Source: BS750m-G4 sp964472195 (GTDB taxonomy: Bacteria; Bacteroidota; Ignavibacteria; Tepidaquicellales; Tepidaquicellaceae). From it: a DNA stretch of 45,486 bases. This document shows, piece after piece, positions 8,497 to 16,650 of this stretch (positions within the stretch are counted from its first letter, which is position 1; the number at the start of each line of letters is the position of its first letter). Made by a program: the position numbers and the translations under genes. The stretch is from positions 1 through 45,486 of the forward strand of contig CAYYJH010000011.1 in NCBI GenBank assembly GCA_964472195.1, in the 5' to 3' direction. The notes below the pieces were generated by a model that worked only from the letters and a program-made list of their open reading frames with translations, ran no database searches and had not been told where the DNA came from.

Positions 8497-9261
8497 TTAT
8501 TCCTCAATATTCGTAAGTATTTCAGGTTCTCCATCAGTAATCAAAACGGAATGCTCATAATGTGCTGATGGTTCATTATCTTTTGTAATAATTGTCCATC
8601 CATCATTTTTTACTGTTACTTCATAAGAGCCATAATTTACCATTGGTTCAATTGCCAGAACCATTCCATTATATAATTTCTGCTTATTGTCAGGATTGTA
8701 GTAATTCGGTACTGCTGGTTCTTCGTGTAAATTTTTGCCGATCCCATGACCTATTAATTCCCTAACAACACCGAACCCTGATCCTTCAACATAATTTTGT
8801 ATAGCACAGGATATATCATTTATTTCATTTCCTGCAACTGCCTGTTCTATACCTTTATACAATGAATTATAAGTTACTTGCATGAGTTTCTTTTTCTTCT
8901 CTGAAACTTCACCAACATTAAAAGTATAAGCACTATCTCCAAAATACCCGTCTTTTTTTACCCCAACATCTAAAGAAACAATATCCCCAGTTTGCAAAAT
9001 TCTATCGCTTGGTAAACCATGAACAACCTCTTCATTGATAGAAATGCATATACTACCAGGGAATCTTTTATTCTTCACTTTGTATCCTTTGAATGCAGGA
9101 TAAGAATTTTGTGAGACAATAAAATCTTCGACTAATTTATCGAGGTCTTTTGTTCTTACACCTTCTTTAATAAAAGGTTTTATATATTTAAGAACACCTG
9201 CAACAATCTTGCAACTTTTTCTAATTAAATCTATTTCTTTTTCACTTTTTACTAAAGACAT
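8497..9261 (-). CDS. map: Methionine aminopeptidase type I
   Basis: Removes the N-terminal Met from new proteins. The 254-residue pita-bread-fold enzyme has the expected residues: substrate-binding H81 (EEVVHGLP) and metal ligands D98, D109, H172 (GHGIGKNLHEEP), E205 (AIEPM) and E236. No N-terminal SH3-like or zinc-finger extension is present. It lies 4 bases after secY, with no adk between them; this secY-map-infA order is usual in the Bacteroidota/Chlorobi group. Confidence 0.97.
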   Translation of the reverse strand: MSLVKSEKEIDLIRKSCKIVAGVLKYIKPFIKEGVRTKDLDKLVEDFIVSQNSYPAFKGYKVKNKRFPGSICISINEEVVHGLPSDRILQTGDIVSLDVGVKKDGYFGDSAYTFNVGEVSEKKKKLMQVTYNSLYKGIEQAVAGNEINDISCAIQNYVEGSGFGVVRELIGHGIGKNLHEEPAVPNYYNPDNKQKLYNGMVLAIEPMVNYGSYEVTVKNDGWTIITKDNEPSAHYEHSVLITDGEPEILTNIEE

Positions 9262-9265
9262 TAGA

Positions 9266-10603
9266 CTAATATCTTCTCGCTTTTAATTTTGTCTTTTTCA
9301 TAAACCCATCATAATGCCTCATTAACAAATGTGATTCAATTTGTTGTAGAGTGTCTAAAGCAACACCGACAATAATTAACAAGCTAGTACCTCCATAGAA
9401 TTGAGCTAAACCTGTCGATACACCAAACTTCATTAAAAAAGTTGGAATTATTGCTATTATTGCCAGAAATATTGATCCAGGCAATGTAATCTTAGTTAAA
9501 ATATTATCAATAAAATCAGATGTTGGTTTTCCCGGCCTGACTCCTGGAATAAAACCACCTTGCTTCTTCATATTATCCGCTACGTCTTTTGGATTAAAAG
9601 CAATTGCCGTATAAAAATAAGTAAAGAATATAATCAACATTGCATAAGTAAAAGCATAAAAGTAACTTGAATAATTAAAATACGTTGCTAATCCTTGCAT
9701 AAAATCACTGTTTGGGAAAAAAGATAGAAAAGTATTTGGAATAAACATGATCGATTGTGCAAAAATCAAAGGCATAACTCCTGCCTGATTAACCTTCATT
9801 GGTATATATTGAGTTACACCACCAAAAACTTTTCGCCCGACTACTCTTTTAGCATATTGAACGGGTATCTTTCTTGTGGCAACTGTTACAGAAATAACAC
9901 CCGCAACAATCATAACAAATGCAGAAACATAAACAAGTTCAATAATTAAATTTCTTACACCGGAAGCAATTAATTCATATTCGTTAAATAAAGCATAGGG
10001 GAATCTTGCAATTATACCAATAAAAATTATCAATGATATTCCGTTTCCTATACCCTTTTCTGTAATTTGCTCACCCAGCCACATCATAAATATCGTACCA
10101 GCAGTTAAAAACACAACGGTGGAAATAGTAAATAAAATCCCTGATACTTCAGGATTAATTACACTTAGATCACCAACTCTTCTACTTGCAAGCTGAACAC
10201 TTACACCCCAAGCTTGTAATGCTGCTACAGGTATCGTTCCTAACCTTGTTAATTGATCTATCTTTTTCCTTCCTTCCTCACCTTCTTTTTGCAATTTCTG
10301 AAAATAAGGAAATACAGCACCGAGCAATTGAATAATAATTGAAGCACTAATGTATGGCATTATACCTAATGCGAACACAGCCGCATTTTTAAATGCCCCA
10401 CCAACAAACAAATCGTAAAGTCCAAACAAAGTATTAGGAGATTGTGATTCTGCAGCTTTAGAAATTAAAGCAGCATTCACTCCGGGTAGTGTGATGTGAG
10501 CCCCTACTCTTACTACGATTAATAAAGCCAGTGTAAATAATATTCGCGACCTGAGTTCTTCAATCTTAAAAATGTTTCTGAAACTTTCTACAAATCCACT
10601 CAT
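9266..10603 (-). CDS. secY: Preprotein translocase subunit SecY
   Basis: The 445-residue channel subunit of the Sec translocon, with ten membrane segments. Visible family landmarks are ITLPGVNAALI early on, the FALGIMPYISASIIIQLL region of helix 2, the YAKRVVG cytosolic loop, and the C-terminal tail after helix 10. Its ATG overlaps the rplO stop (ATGA), suggesting translational coupling. Partner SecE is at 310. Confidence 0.98.
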   Translation of the reverse strand: MSGFVESFRNIFKIEELRSRILFTLALLIVVRVGAHITLPGVNAALISKAAESQSPNTLFGLYDLFVGGAFKNAAVFALGIMPYISASIIIQLLGAVFPYFQKLQKEGEEGRKKIDQLTRLGTIPVAALQAWGVSVQLASRRVGDLSVINPEVSGILFTISTVVFLTAGTIFMMWLGEQITEKGIGNGISLIIFIGIIARFPYALFNEYELIASGVRNLIIELVYVSAFVMIVAGVISVTVATRKIPVQYAKRVVGRKVFGGVTQYIPMKVNQAGVMPLIFAQSIMFIPNTFLSFFPNSDFMQGLATYFNYSSYFYAFTYAMLIIFFTYFYTAIAFNPKDVADNMKKQGGFIPGVRPGKPTSDFIDNILTKITLPGSIFLAIIAIIPTFLMKFGVSTGLAQFYGGTSLLIIVGVALDTLQQIESHLLMRHYDGFMKKTKLKARRY

Positions 10604-11058
10604 ACTACTAAAGCTTTACCTCCAAGTTTCTCAATTTTTTCCTTAGCAGTTTTACTAAATGCATTTGCAGAAACTTCTATTTTCGATTTTAATTCACCAT
10701 TTCCTAAAATTTTCAAAGGACTGTGTTTATCTTTAAGTATTTTCTCATTGAAAAAATACTCCAAATTTAAATCCACTTCTTTGATTTTTCCATCATCTAT
10801 TAATTGCTGAAGATCACCTACATTCAGAATACTGTATTCAATTCTATTAATATTCTTAAAACCAAACTTTGGAATTCTTCTTTGCAGAGGCATTTGTCCT
10901 CCCTCAAACCAGGCTCTGTTCTTATAACCTGCTCTTGATTTAGCTCCTTTATGACCTTTTGTAGATGTTCCGCCATATCCAGAACCCTGACCTCTACCGA
11001 TTCTTTTTTTCTTTTTTCGTGAACCTTTAGCGTATTTTAAATTGCTAAGTATATCCAT
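10600..11058 (-). CDS. rplO: 50S ribosomal protein L15
   Basis: L15 is a late-assembly 50S protein. The N-terminal half is the basic Gly-rich tail (GRGQGSGYGGTSTKGHKGAKS) and FEGGQMPLQRRIPKFGF; the C-terminal part is the globular domain ending KIEKLGGKALVV. I chose ATG 11058 (152 residues); one codon upstream is a TTG. It should follow rpmD directly but is separated from it by an inserted outer-membrane protein gene and a terminator, so it needs its own promoter or readthrough. I see no convincing promoter in 11062-11143. Confidence 0.96.
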   Translation of the reverse strand: MDILSNLKYAKGSRKKKKRIGRGQGSGYGGTSTKGHKGAKSRAGYKNRAWFEGGQMPLQRRIPKFGFKNINRIEYSILNVGDLQQLIDDGKIKEVDLNLEYFFNEKILKDKHSPLKILGNGELKSKIEVSANAFSKTAKEKIEKLGGKALVV

Positions 11059-11143
11059 CAATAATTTATTTTTGCATTTGAGTTATTTGGAAAATCAATT
11101 TCAATATTATTTACTTACTTCAATTTTTTAAACAAGATAAAAT

Positions 11144-11184
11144 AAAATTCCTTTGCCCGCTTTCGAGGGCAAAGGAATTTTTTT
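11144..11184 (-). terminator. Strong intrinsic terminator after the inserted barrel gene
   Basis: A perfect 15-bp inverted repeat (AAAATTCCTTTGCCC at 11144-11158 and GGGCAAAGGAATTTT at 11167-11181) with an 8-base loop. On the minus strand it is followed by TTATTTTATC, and on the plus strand by a run of T, so it could act in both directions. It lies 17 bases after the barrel gene's stop and splits the spc operon. Confidence 0.85.
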
Positions 11185-11201
11185 GATATTAACTAAAGAG
11201 C

Positions 11202-11915
11202 TTATGGTAAATGAACATTTAAATAAATGCTTGCAATTCCGAATCCAATCATTGTTCTGTCAGCACCTGTTAAAGTAACAGATGTTGGTCCACCTGTTGT
11301 TTCAAGCTCAGGAGCGGTGTAGCTTCTGATTCCGAGTGTATACTTACCACCGAGAGACATACCTTCGGTGAAGTACCAATCAAATCCGACTCCGAGTCCA
11401 CCACCAAACGCACTACCTTTATTGGTAGTAGTATATGTTGTGCCGCCTGATGTTGATTCAACTTCAGAATTAAACATACCAAAATTAGCATTCAAACCAA
11501 TATATGGAGCTATGCTGTATAATGGTTTAAATTGATACATTCCATCCAAAGAAATACCATAAGTCGTTGTTGTTGTTTCTGCACTACCCCCGGTGTATGA
11601 AGCACTTGTTTTGTCCATTCCAAAATTAACTCCACCCATTAATGAAAACTGAGGTGAAAAATAATATCTGTAACCGGCACCATATAAAGTACCCGAACTT
11701 AAGCTAGTAGTATCTGTGTATGAAGAAGAATTACCGGCAAATACTTGCCCTAATGAACCAGATACAAAAGGTGAATACATAAATACTAATGAATGAGCAC
11801 CTTTTCTAAGTTCAGGTTTTACTCCATCATAATTTTTGTTAACTTGTGCAAATGATACGCTAGTTACAAAAAGAACTAAAACTAATGTTGCAAATAGTTT
11901 TTTAAATGTTGACAT
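11202..11915 (-). CDS. Outer-membrane beta-barrel protein inserted in the spc operon
   Basis: A 237-residue protein starting MSTFKKLFATLVLVLF with a clear signal peptide (cut probably after VSFA). The rest alternates aromatic/Gly strands (YGAGYRYYFSPQFSLMGGV, GLGVGFDWYFTEGMSLGGKY) in the manner of an 8-stranded OmpW/OmpA-like barrel. I chose ATG 11915 because GAAAGGA lies just upstream; an upstream ATG at 11957 adds 14 residues that would spoil the signal peptide. It has its own promoter and terminator, so it is an independent unit. Its function is unknown, and barrels of this class have many roles. Confidence 0.82.
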   Translation of the reverse strand: MSTFKKLFATLVLVLFVTSVSFAQVNKNYDGVKPELRKGAHSLVFMYSPFVSGSLGQVFAGNSSSYTDTTSLSSGTLYGAGYRYYFSPQFSLMGGVNFGMDKTSASYTGGSAETTTTTYGISLDGMYQFKPLYSIAPYIGLNANFGMFNSEVESTSGGTTYTTTNKGSAFGGGLGVGFDWYFTEGMSLGGKYTLGIRSYTAPELETTGGPTSVTLTGADRTMIGFGIASIYLNVHLP

Positions 11916-11998
11916 TTTGTTTCCTTTCATTTTATTTAACAGAAGATGTTTAAGCATTAAATTTTTAAATTTTGGTTTATTAAATTTTATGATACTTT

Positions 11999-12027
11999 AT
12001 TATACCATAAACTTTTCCTTTCTTTAA
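11999..12027 (-). promoter_or_regulatory. Promoter of the inserted barrel gene
   Basis: On the minus strand TTAAAG (12022-12027) and a perfect TATAAT (11999-12004) are 17 bp apart, giving a leader of about 75 bases before ATG 11915. It supports separate expression of the barrel gene. Confidence 0.6.
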
Positions 12028-12061
12028 GTTAATATAATAACTTTAAGAAATTTTATTTTAG

Positions 12062-12253
12062 TTATATTACTTCAACTTTAATTAAATGTTTCACATTTTC
12101 GATCATACCCCTGATCTGAGGTGTATCTTTTTTAGTTACCGAATAATTAGGTCTTCCTAAACCTAAAGCTTTAATTGTTAATTTTTGCTTTTTCAATCTG
12201 TCTATTACACTTTTAGTTTGCGTTATTCTTAACATTTTACTCATCGTACTCAT
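12062..12253 (-). CDS. rpmD: 50S ribosomal protein L30
   Basis: A 63-residue L30 with the family pattern LRITQTKSVIDRLKKQKLTIKALGL and a C-terminal strand VKHLIKVEVI. The start could be ATG 12253, 12244 or 12235; the last would give the commonest length. It follows rpsE by 9 bases. Downstream of it the conserved order is broken by the barrel gene. Confidence 0.94.
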   Translation of the reverse strand: MSTMSKMLRITQTKSVIDRLKKQKLTIKALGLGRPNYSVTKKDTPQIRGMIENVKHLIKVEVI

Positions 12254-12262
12254 TAATATTAA

Positions 12263-12772
12263 TTAATTTGAAAACAACTCTTGATAACTTATTCCTCTTT
12301 TTTCAGCTACCATCTTTGCATCTGATATGCTTTCCAGTCCTTTTATTGTAGCTTTTACAACATTATGAGGATTAGATGAACCTAATAATTTCGTTAGAAT
12401 GTCCTGAATTCCCGCTGCTTCTAACACCGCTCTAACTCCCCCACCAGCAATAATCCCGGTTCCGGGAGACGCTGGTTTTAACATAACCTTCGCTGCTCCA
12501 TATTTCCCTATAATTTCATGTGGTATAGTTCCTTTTACAATCGGAATCTTTATTATACTCTTTCTTGCGTCTTCAACACTTTTTTTAATCGCATCTGTAA
12601 CTTCATTTGCTTTTCCCAATCCGATACCTACATTTCCTTTTCCATCACCTACTACACTTACTGCACTAAAACTAAATCTACGACCACCTTTTACAACTTT
12701 AGCAACCCTACCTATGTTAACGAGCTTTTCTTTAAGTTCTAATTCTCCAGCTCTAATATAACTCTTTGACAT
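12263..12772 (-). CDS. rpsE: 30S ribosomal protein S5
   Basis: S5 helps set decoding accuracy and lies at the mRNA entry. The 169-residue protein has the dsRNA-binding-like N-terminal domain (ELKEKLVNIGRVAKVVKGGRR) with the Gly-rich GDGKGNVGIGLGKANEV, and a C-terminal domain with PASPGTGIIAGGGVRAVLE. Length is normal. A tRNA gene lies directly upstream, between it and rplR. Confidence 0.97.
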   Translation of the reverse strand: MSKSYIRAGELELKEKLVNIGRVAKVVKGGRRFSFSAVSVVGDGKGNVGIGLGKANEVTDAIKKSVEDARKSIIKIPIVKGTIPHEIIGKYGAAKVMLKPASPGTGIIAGGGVRAVLEAAGIQDILTKLLGSSNPHNVVKATIKGLESISDAKMVAEKRGISYQELFSN

Positions 12773-12824
12773 TGTCTAAATTTAATAAAAAAAATACATA
12801 ATAAAAACAAATTTTTCTTTACAG

Positions 12825-12895
12825 TTCTCAGGGGAGGATTCGAACCTCCACTAACGGCTCCAAAGGCCGGTGTCCTGCCATTAGACCACCCGAGA
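12825..12895 (-). tRNA. tRNA-Gln (TTG) inside the spc operon
   Basis: A 71-base cloverleaf with acceptor stem TCTCGGG/CCTGAGA (one G-T pair). The anticodon stem CCGGC/GCCGT closes a loop CTTTGGA, giving anticodon TTG (Gln). The T-arm is GGAGGTTCGAATCCTCC. It lies on the same strand 45 bases after rplR and 52 bases before rpsE, so it is probably cut out of the ribosomal mRNA unless it has its own promoter. Confidence 0.95.
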
Positions 12896-12940
12896 GTATT
12901 GCACAAAATTAATCAAAACGAATTAATATAGCAAATTCAT

Positions 12941-13294
12941 TTAAAATATTAATCCACCTTCTCGGGCAGCGTCTGCAAGAGCTTTCACCCTTCCATGATA
13001 TAGATAACCGTTCCTATCAAAAACTACTTTACTAAAATTCTTTGCAAGAGCTTTCTCTGCTATTATTTTTCCAACTACTTTACTAGTTTCTATTTTACCT
13101 TTGATGTTTTTAAATTTTTCGGAAACATCTTTGTGAGTCGTGGAAACTGATAACAATGTTTTGTAATTTACATCATCAACCAACTGTGCATAAATATTAT
13201 TAAGACTTCTGAAAACAACCAACCTTGGTCTTTCCTGTGTCCCTTTAACTTTTTTTCTTATTTTCGCTTTAATTCTGTCTCTTCTATTTTTCAT
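12941..13294 (-). CDS. rplR: 50S ribosomal protein L18
   Basis: L18 binds 5S rRNA and attaches it to the 50S subunit. The 117-residue protein has RPRLVVFRSLNNIYAQLVDD (residues 22-41) and the final FDRNGYLYHGRVKALADAAREGGL typical of the family. It lies 35 bases after rplF. Confidence 0.97.
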   Translation of the reverse strand: MKNRRDRIKAKIRKKVKGTQERPRLVVFRSLNNIYAQLVDDVNYKTLLSVSTTHKDVSEKFKNIKGKIETSKVVGKIIAEKALAKNFSKVVFDRNGYLYHGRVKALADAAREGGLIF

Positions 13295-13329
13295 TTTTAC
13301 TTACTTCTCAGAATTCAAATTATTATTCA

Positions 13330-13869
13330 TTATTTAACAGCAGATTTGCCTGCTTTTCTTCTAATAAATTCAGAATCATATTTTACACCTTTACCTTTAT
13401 AAGGTTCAGGTTTTCTGTATGATCTGATCTTTGCTGCTACTAAACCTACCAATTGATTGTCAATTCCAGATATAACAATCGTATTCGGTGCGGGCACTTC
13501 GATGTTGATATCAGCAGGAGGATAAAATACTATCGGATGCGAATATCCAATATTCAAAATTAAATATTTCCCTCTTAGTTCAGCTTTATAACCTATTCCT
13601 ACTAACTCAAGCTTCTTAGTAAATCCTTTCGTAACACCAATTACCATATTCTTTAAAAGTGATCTATACAGACCATGCAGTGCTTTGTTTTTTTTCTGAT
13701 CATTTTTTCTCTCAACCAATATTTCATTATCTTTTACACTCACATCAATATCACCTTTAATAGATATTGAAAGCTTTCCCTTCGGACCTACTATTTCAAT
13801 ATTATTAGCATTTTTAGATACTTTAATATCCTTATCAATCGCAACTGGTTGTTTACCTATCCTGCTCAT
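13330..13869 (-). CDS. rplF: 50S ribosomal protein L6
   Basis: L6 lies near the factor-binding site of the 50S subunit. This 179-residue protein has two repeats of the L6 fold, starts MSRIGKQPVAI, and ends with the conserved RSYRKPEPYKGKGVKYDSEF and a basic tail. It lies between rpsH and rplR. Confidence 0.97.
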   Translation of the reverse strand: MSRIGKQPVAIDKDIKVSKNANNIEIVGPKGKLSISIKGDIDVSVKDNEILVERKNDQKKNKALHGLYRSLLKNMVIGVTKGFTKKLELVGIGYKAELRGKYLILNIGYSHPIVFYPPADINIEVPAPNTIVISGIDNQLVGLVAAKIRSYRKPEPYKGKGVKYDSEFIRRKAGKSAVK

Positions 13870-13911
13870 TTATTTTATTGTTTATCCTTTTTCTCTATTA
13901 ATATAAATTTA

Positions 13912-14307
13912 TTACCATATTTCACAAATAACTTCGCCACCAATTTTAAGACTTCTAGCTTGCTTTTCAGTCATTAATCCTTTTGATGTAGATACAATCG
14001 CAGTACCTAATCCGTTTCTCACCCTTGGCAAATCCTCATACTTTACATATCGCCTAATACCTGGTCTGCTTATACGCCTGAGTCCTCCAATAACACTTTT
14101 CCCATCATTATATTTTAATCTGACTGATATAAACTTTTTATTATCCGACTCTATCACCTTGTAATCATTAATGAAACTACATTTCTTTAAGATTTCTGAA
14201 ATAGATACTTTATATTTTGAAGAAGGAACATCGACTGTTTTCTTTTCAGCTTTTAATGCATTTCTTACTCTTGTTAAGTAATCGGCTATTGGGTCTGACA
14301 TTGACAT
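13912..14307 (-). CDS. rpsH: 30S ribosomal protein S8
   Basis: S8 binds the central domain of 16S rRNA. The 131-residue protein has the N-terminal DPIADYLTRVRNA and the C-terminal signature GTAIVSTSKGLMTEKQAR. ATG 14307 is used; a second ATG two codons in is possible. In some bacteria S8 represses the spc operon; I cannot identify a binding site here. Confidence 0.97.
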   Translation of the reverse strand: MSMSDPIADYLTRVRNALKAEKKTVDVPSSKYKVSISEILKKCSFINDYKVIESDNKKFISVRLKYNDGKSVIGGLRRISRPGIRRYVKYEDLPRVRNGLGTAIVSTSKGLMTEKQARSLKIGGEVICEIW

Positions 14308-14336
14308 ATTTTAAGAAATCTCCTGATTAAAAATTT

Positions 14337-14606
14337 TTACCAACTTGATTTTACTATTCCTGGAATTTTTCCTTGCAGGGCAAGTTCACGAAATACTAAT
14401 CTTGAAACACCAAACTTTCTATAATAACTTCTTGCTCTACCAGTAACGTTACACCTGCTGTGAAGTCTTGTAGGACTACTGTCCCTGGGAAGCTTCGCAA
14501 GCGCTTTATAATCACCTTTTTCTTTTAATTCTTTTCTTTTCTGAGAATATTTCTTTACTAATATCTCTCTTCTATTCTGTCGCGCTATTAAAGATTTTCT
14601 TGCCAT
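14337..14606 (-). CDS. rpsN: 30S ribosomal protein S14 (long, zinc-free form)
   Basis: An 89-residue S14 of the C-minus type: it lacks the two CxxC pairs of the short zinc form and has the longer N-terminal half (MARKSLIARQNRREILVKKY). Family residues RCNVTGRARSYYRKFGVSR and the end GIVKSSW are present. It lies 10 bases after rplE. By contrast S4 and L36 in this window are zinc forms. Confidence 0.96.
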   Translation of the reverse strand: MARKSLIARQNRREILVKKYSQKRKELKEKGDYKALAKLPRDSSPTRLHSRCNVTGRARSYYRKFGVSRLVFRELALQGKIPGIVKSSW

Positions 14607-14616
14607 TTATAAATTT

Positions 14617-15279
14617 TTAATTTAATTGCTTTGTTGTAAAAGGGAGACCAAAACTTCTTAACAATTCAAAAGATTCTTCATCCGATTTTGCCGTTGTAAC
14701 AAATGTAATATCCATACCACTAATTCTGTTTACGTTATCTACATTAACTTCCGGAAATATTATTTGTTCTTTAATACCTATTGTATAATTTCCACGTCCA
14801 TCAAAACTTTTGTCAGATAATCCTCTGAAGTCTCTTATCCTTGGTATCGAAACATTTATTAATCTATCTAAAAATTCATACATTCTTGCATTCCGTAATG
14901 TTACCCTCACCCCTATATTCATCCCTTCTCTCAATTTAAAATTCGAAACTGATTTCTTAGCTTTCACAACTGTAGGTCTTTGTCCCGTTATTGCCATAAT
15001 CTCATTAACAGTAACATCTATTAACTTTGGGTCTGCGACTGCAGCTCCTACTCCAACATTGATACAGATTTTTTCTAATTTTGGAACCTGCATTTTGTTT
15101 TTATAGTTAAACTTCTTTATCAAATCAGGTACGATTTTGTTTCTAAAGAATTCCAATAATCTAATAGGGATTATTTCTTCTACAAAATCTTTTTCCTTTA
15201 TCTTTTTCTTTTTATCAGTTTTCTTTTGCCCTTCCTGAACGACTTGTCTTTTTTTTCTTTCTTGCTTTGATTTAGCCAT
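14617..15279 (-). CDS. rplE: 50S ribosomal protein L5 with basic N-terminal extension
   Basis: L5 binds 5S rRNA and contacts P-site tRNA and S13. The normal domain begins near residue 42 and includes NKMQVPKLEKICINVGVG and the end GLPFTTKQLN. Residues 1-38 are an additional Lys-rich stretch (MAKSKQERKKRQVVQEGQKK onwards), making it 220 residues against the usual 180-185. The ATG at 15279 lies 2 bases after the rplX stop, which supports this start. Confidence 0.95.
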   Translation of the reverse strand: MAKSKQERKKRQVVQEGQKKTDKKKKIKEKDFVEEIIPIRLLEFFRNKIVPDLIKKFNYKNKMQVPKLEKICINVGVGAAVADPKLIDVTVNEIMAITGQRPTVVKAKKSVSNFKLREGMNIGVRVTLRNARMYEFLDRLINVSIPRIRDFRGLSDKSFDGRGNYTIGIKEQIIFPEVNVDNVNRISGMDITFVTTAKSDEESFELLRSFGLPFTTKQLN

Positions 15280-15281
15280 AT

Positions 15282-15656
15282 TTAACTAATTAATATTTCT
15301 CCGGACTTTTTACTTAAGCGCATTCTTTTCTGTTTTCCCGTTGTTTCATCTTTAATAACTTCCATTCCTATTCTTGTCGGTTCATTTGTTTTGGGACACA
15401 TTAATTGAACATTTGATATATTAATAGAAGCTTCTCTTTTAATAATCCCACCCTGGGGATTTTTTTGATTAGGTTTCGTATGTCTATTAATGAGATTTAC
15501 TCCTTCGACTATAACTCTCCCATTTTTTCTATCAATAAAAAGTATTTTGCCAACAGTTCCCTTTGCGTTACCACTAATAATTTTAACAGTATCGCTTTTC
15601 TTAAGTCTGGTTTTTACGAATTTATTTTTTCTTTTTATACCTTTTTTCATTTTCAT
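15282..15656 (-). CDS. rplX: 50S ribosomal protein L24
   Basis: L24 is an assembly-initiating 50S protein near the exit tunnel. The KOW motif is visible at about 18-45 (KKSDTVKIISGNAKGTVGKI), followed by GVNLINRHTKPNQ. It has 124 residues, somewhat longer than the usual 105, with a basic start and end. It lies 2 bases after rplN. Confidence 0.96.
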   Translation of the reverse strand: MKMKKGIKRKNKFVKTRLKKSDTVKIISGNAKGTVGKILFIDRKNGRVIVEGVNLINRHTKPNQKNPQGGIIKREASINISNVQLMCPKTNEPTRIGMEVIKDETTGKQKRMRLSKKSGEILIS

Positions 15657-15658
15657 AA

Positions 15659-16027
15659 TTATATTACCTCTGGTGCTAATGAAATAATTTTCATGAAATG
15701 CTTCTCTCTTAACTCTCTTGATACCGGTCCAAAAATTCTTGTTCCTGTCGGTTCGTTTTGATTGTTAATTAATACAGCTGCATTCTCATCAAATTTAATA
15801 TAGCTACCATCTTTTCTACGAGTTTCTTTAACGGTTCTTACTATAACTGCTCTCGAAACTTCACCTTTTTTAACTGTACCTCCGGGTATAGCTGATTTTA
15901 CAGTTACTACTATTATATCCCCAACGCTTGCATATCTTCTATCAGAACCCCCGAGCACTCTAATGCATTTTATAGATTTAGCCCCGGAATTATCTGCTAC
16001 CGTTAAACTTGTTTCTTCCTGAATCAT
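15659..16027 (-). CDS. rplN: 50S ribosomal protein L14
   Basis: The 122-residue L14, a small beta-barrel protein at the subunit interface. It begins MIQEETSLTVADNSGAKSIK and has the conserved GTRIFGPVSRELREK near the end. Length and place are standard. Confidence 0.98.
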   Translation of the reverse strand: MIQEETSLTVADNSGAKSIKCIRVLGGSDRRYASVGDIIVVTVKSAIPGGTVKKGEVSRAVIVRTVKETRRKDGSYIKFDENAAVLINNQNEPTGTRIFGPVSRELREKHFMKIISLAPEVI

Positions 16028-16067
16028 TTTATGTTAAAATATTCTATTACTTGATTATTATTCATTT

Positions 16068-16385
16068 TTATTTTGCTTTCACTATAACTTCTACTAATCT
16101 CCACCTTTTATTTTTACTATAGGGTTTGGTTTCCATAATCTTAACTGTATCTCCAATATTACATTCGTTTTTTTCATCGTGAGCCATAAATTTAGTGGTT
16201 TTATTATAATACTTTTTATACATTGGATGTTTAACCCTCTTTTCAACAACAACAGTAATTGATTTCTGCATTTTGTTACTAGTTACTTTACCTACTCTTT
16301 CTTTTCTCTTAGCTCTCTTTACTTCAGATACTTGCATTTCACTTTGTTGTTCACTATTTTGGGAATTCATTACTTCTTCGTTCAT
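16068..16385 (-). CDS. rpsQ: 30S ribosomal protein S17 with acidic N-terminal extension
   Basis: S17 is an OB-fold protein binding the 5' domain of 16S rRNA. The core starts near residue 27 (KERVGKVTSNKMQKSITVVV), followed by VKHPMYKKYYNKTTKFMAHD. About 25 extra residues rich in Glu, Gln and Ser precede it, giving 105 residues against the usual 80-90. An internal Met at residue 6 or 17 could also be used. It lies 22 bases after rpmC. Confidence 0.95.
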   Translation of the reverse strand: MNEEVMNSQNSEQQSEMQVSEVKRAKRKERVGKVTSNKMQKSITVVVEKRVKHPMYKKYYNKTTKFMAHDEKNECNIGDTVKIMETKPYSKNKRWRLVEVIVKAK

Positions 16386-16407
16386 CTATATATTTATCTA
16401 AGATTTA

Positions 16408-16629
16408 TTACTTTATTTCTTTGTTTAAATTTGTATTAATGTCTAAATCACGTTCTTTTAATACAGTCAGTATCTTTGCAATATCTTTTTTTGTATTCGA
16501 CATCGATTTATAGTTTTCTAATTGTCCAGATGCATGCTGAAACCTGAAATTTTCTAAAGCTTCATAATTATCTTTCAGATTATTTTTCAGATCTTCAGTC
16601 GTTAACTCTCTTAATTGAAATATCTTCAT
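16408..16629 (-). CDS. rpmC: 50S ribosomal protein L29
   Basis: A 73-residue two-helix protein near the exit tunnel that docks trigger factor and SRP. The family motifs ELTTEDLKNNL and the FRFQHASGQLENYKSM stretch are visible. It lies between rplP and rpsQ. Confidence 0.95.
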   Translation of the reverse strand: MKIFQLRELTTEDLKNNLKDNYEALENFRFQHASGQLENYKSMSNTKKDIAKILTVLKERDLDINTNLNKEIK

Positions 16630-16650
16630 TTTAAAATGTATAAAAAAATA

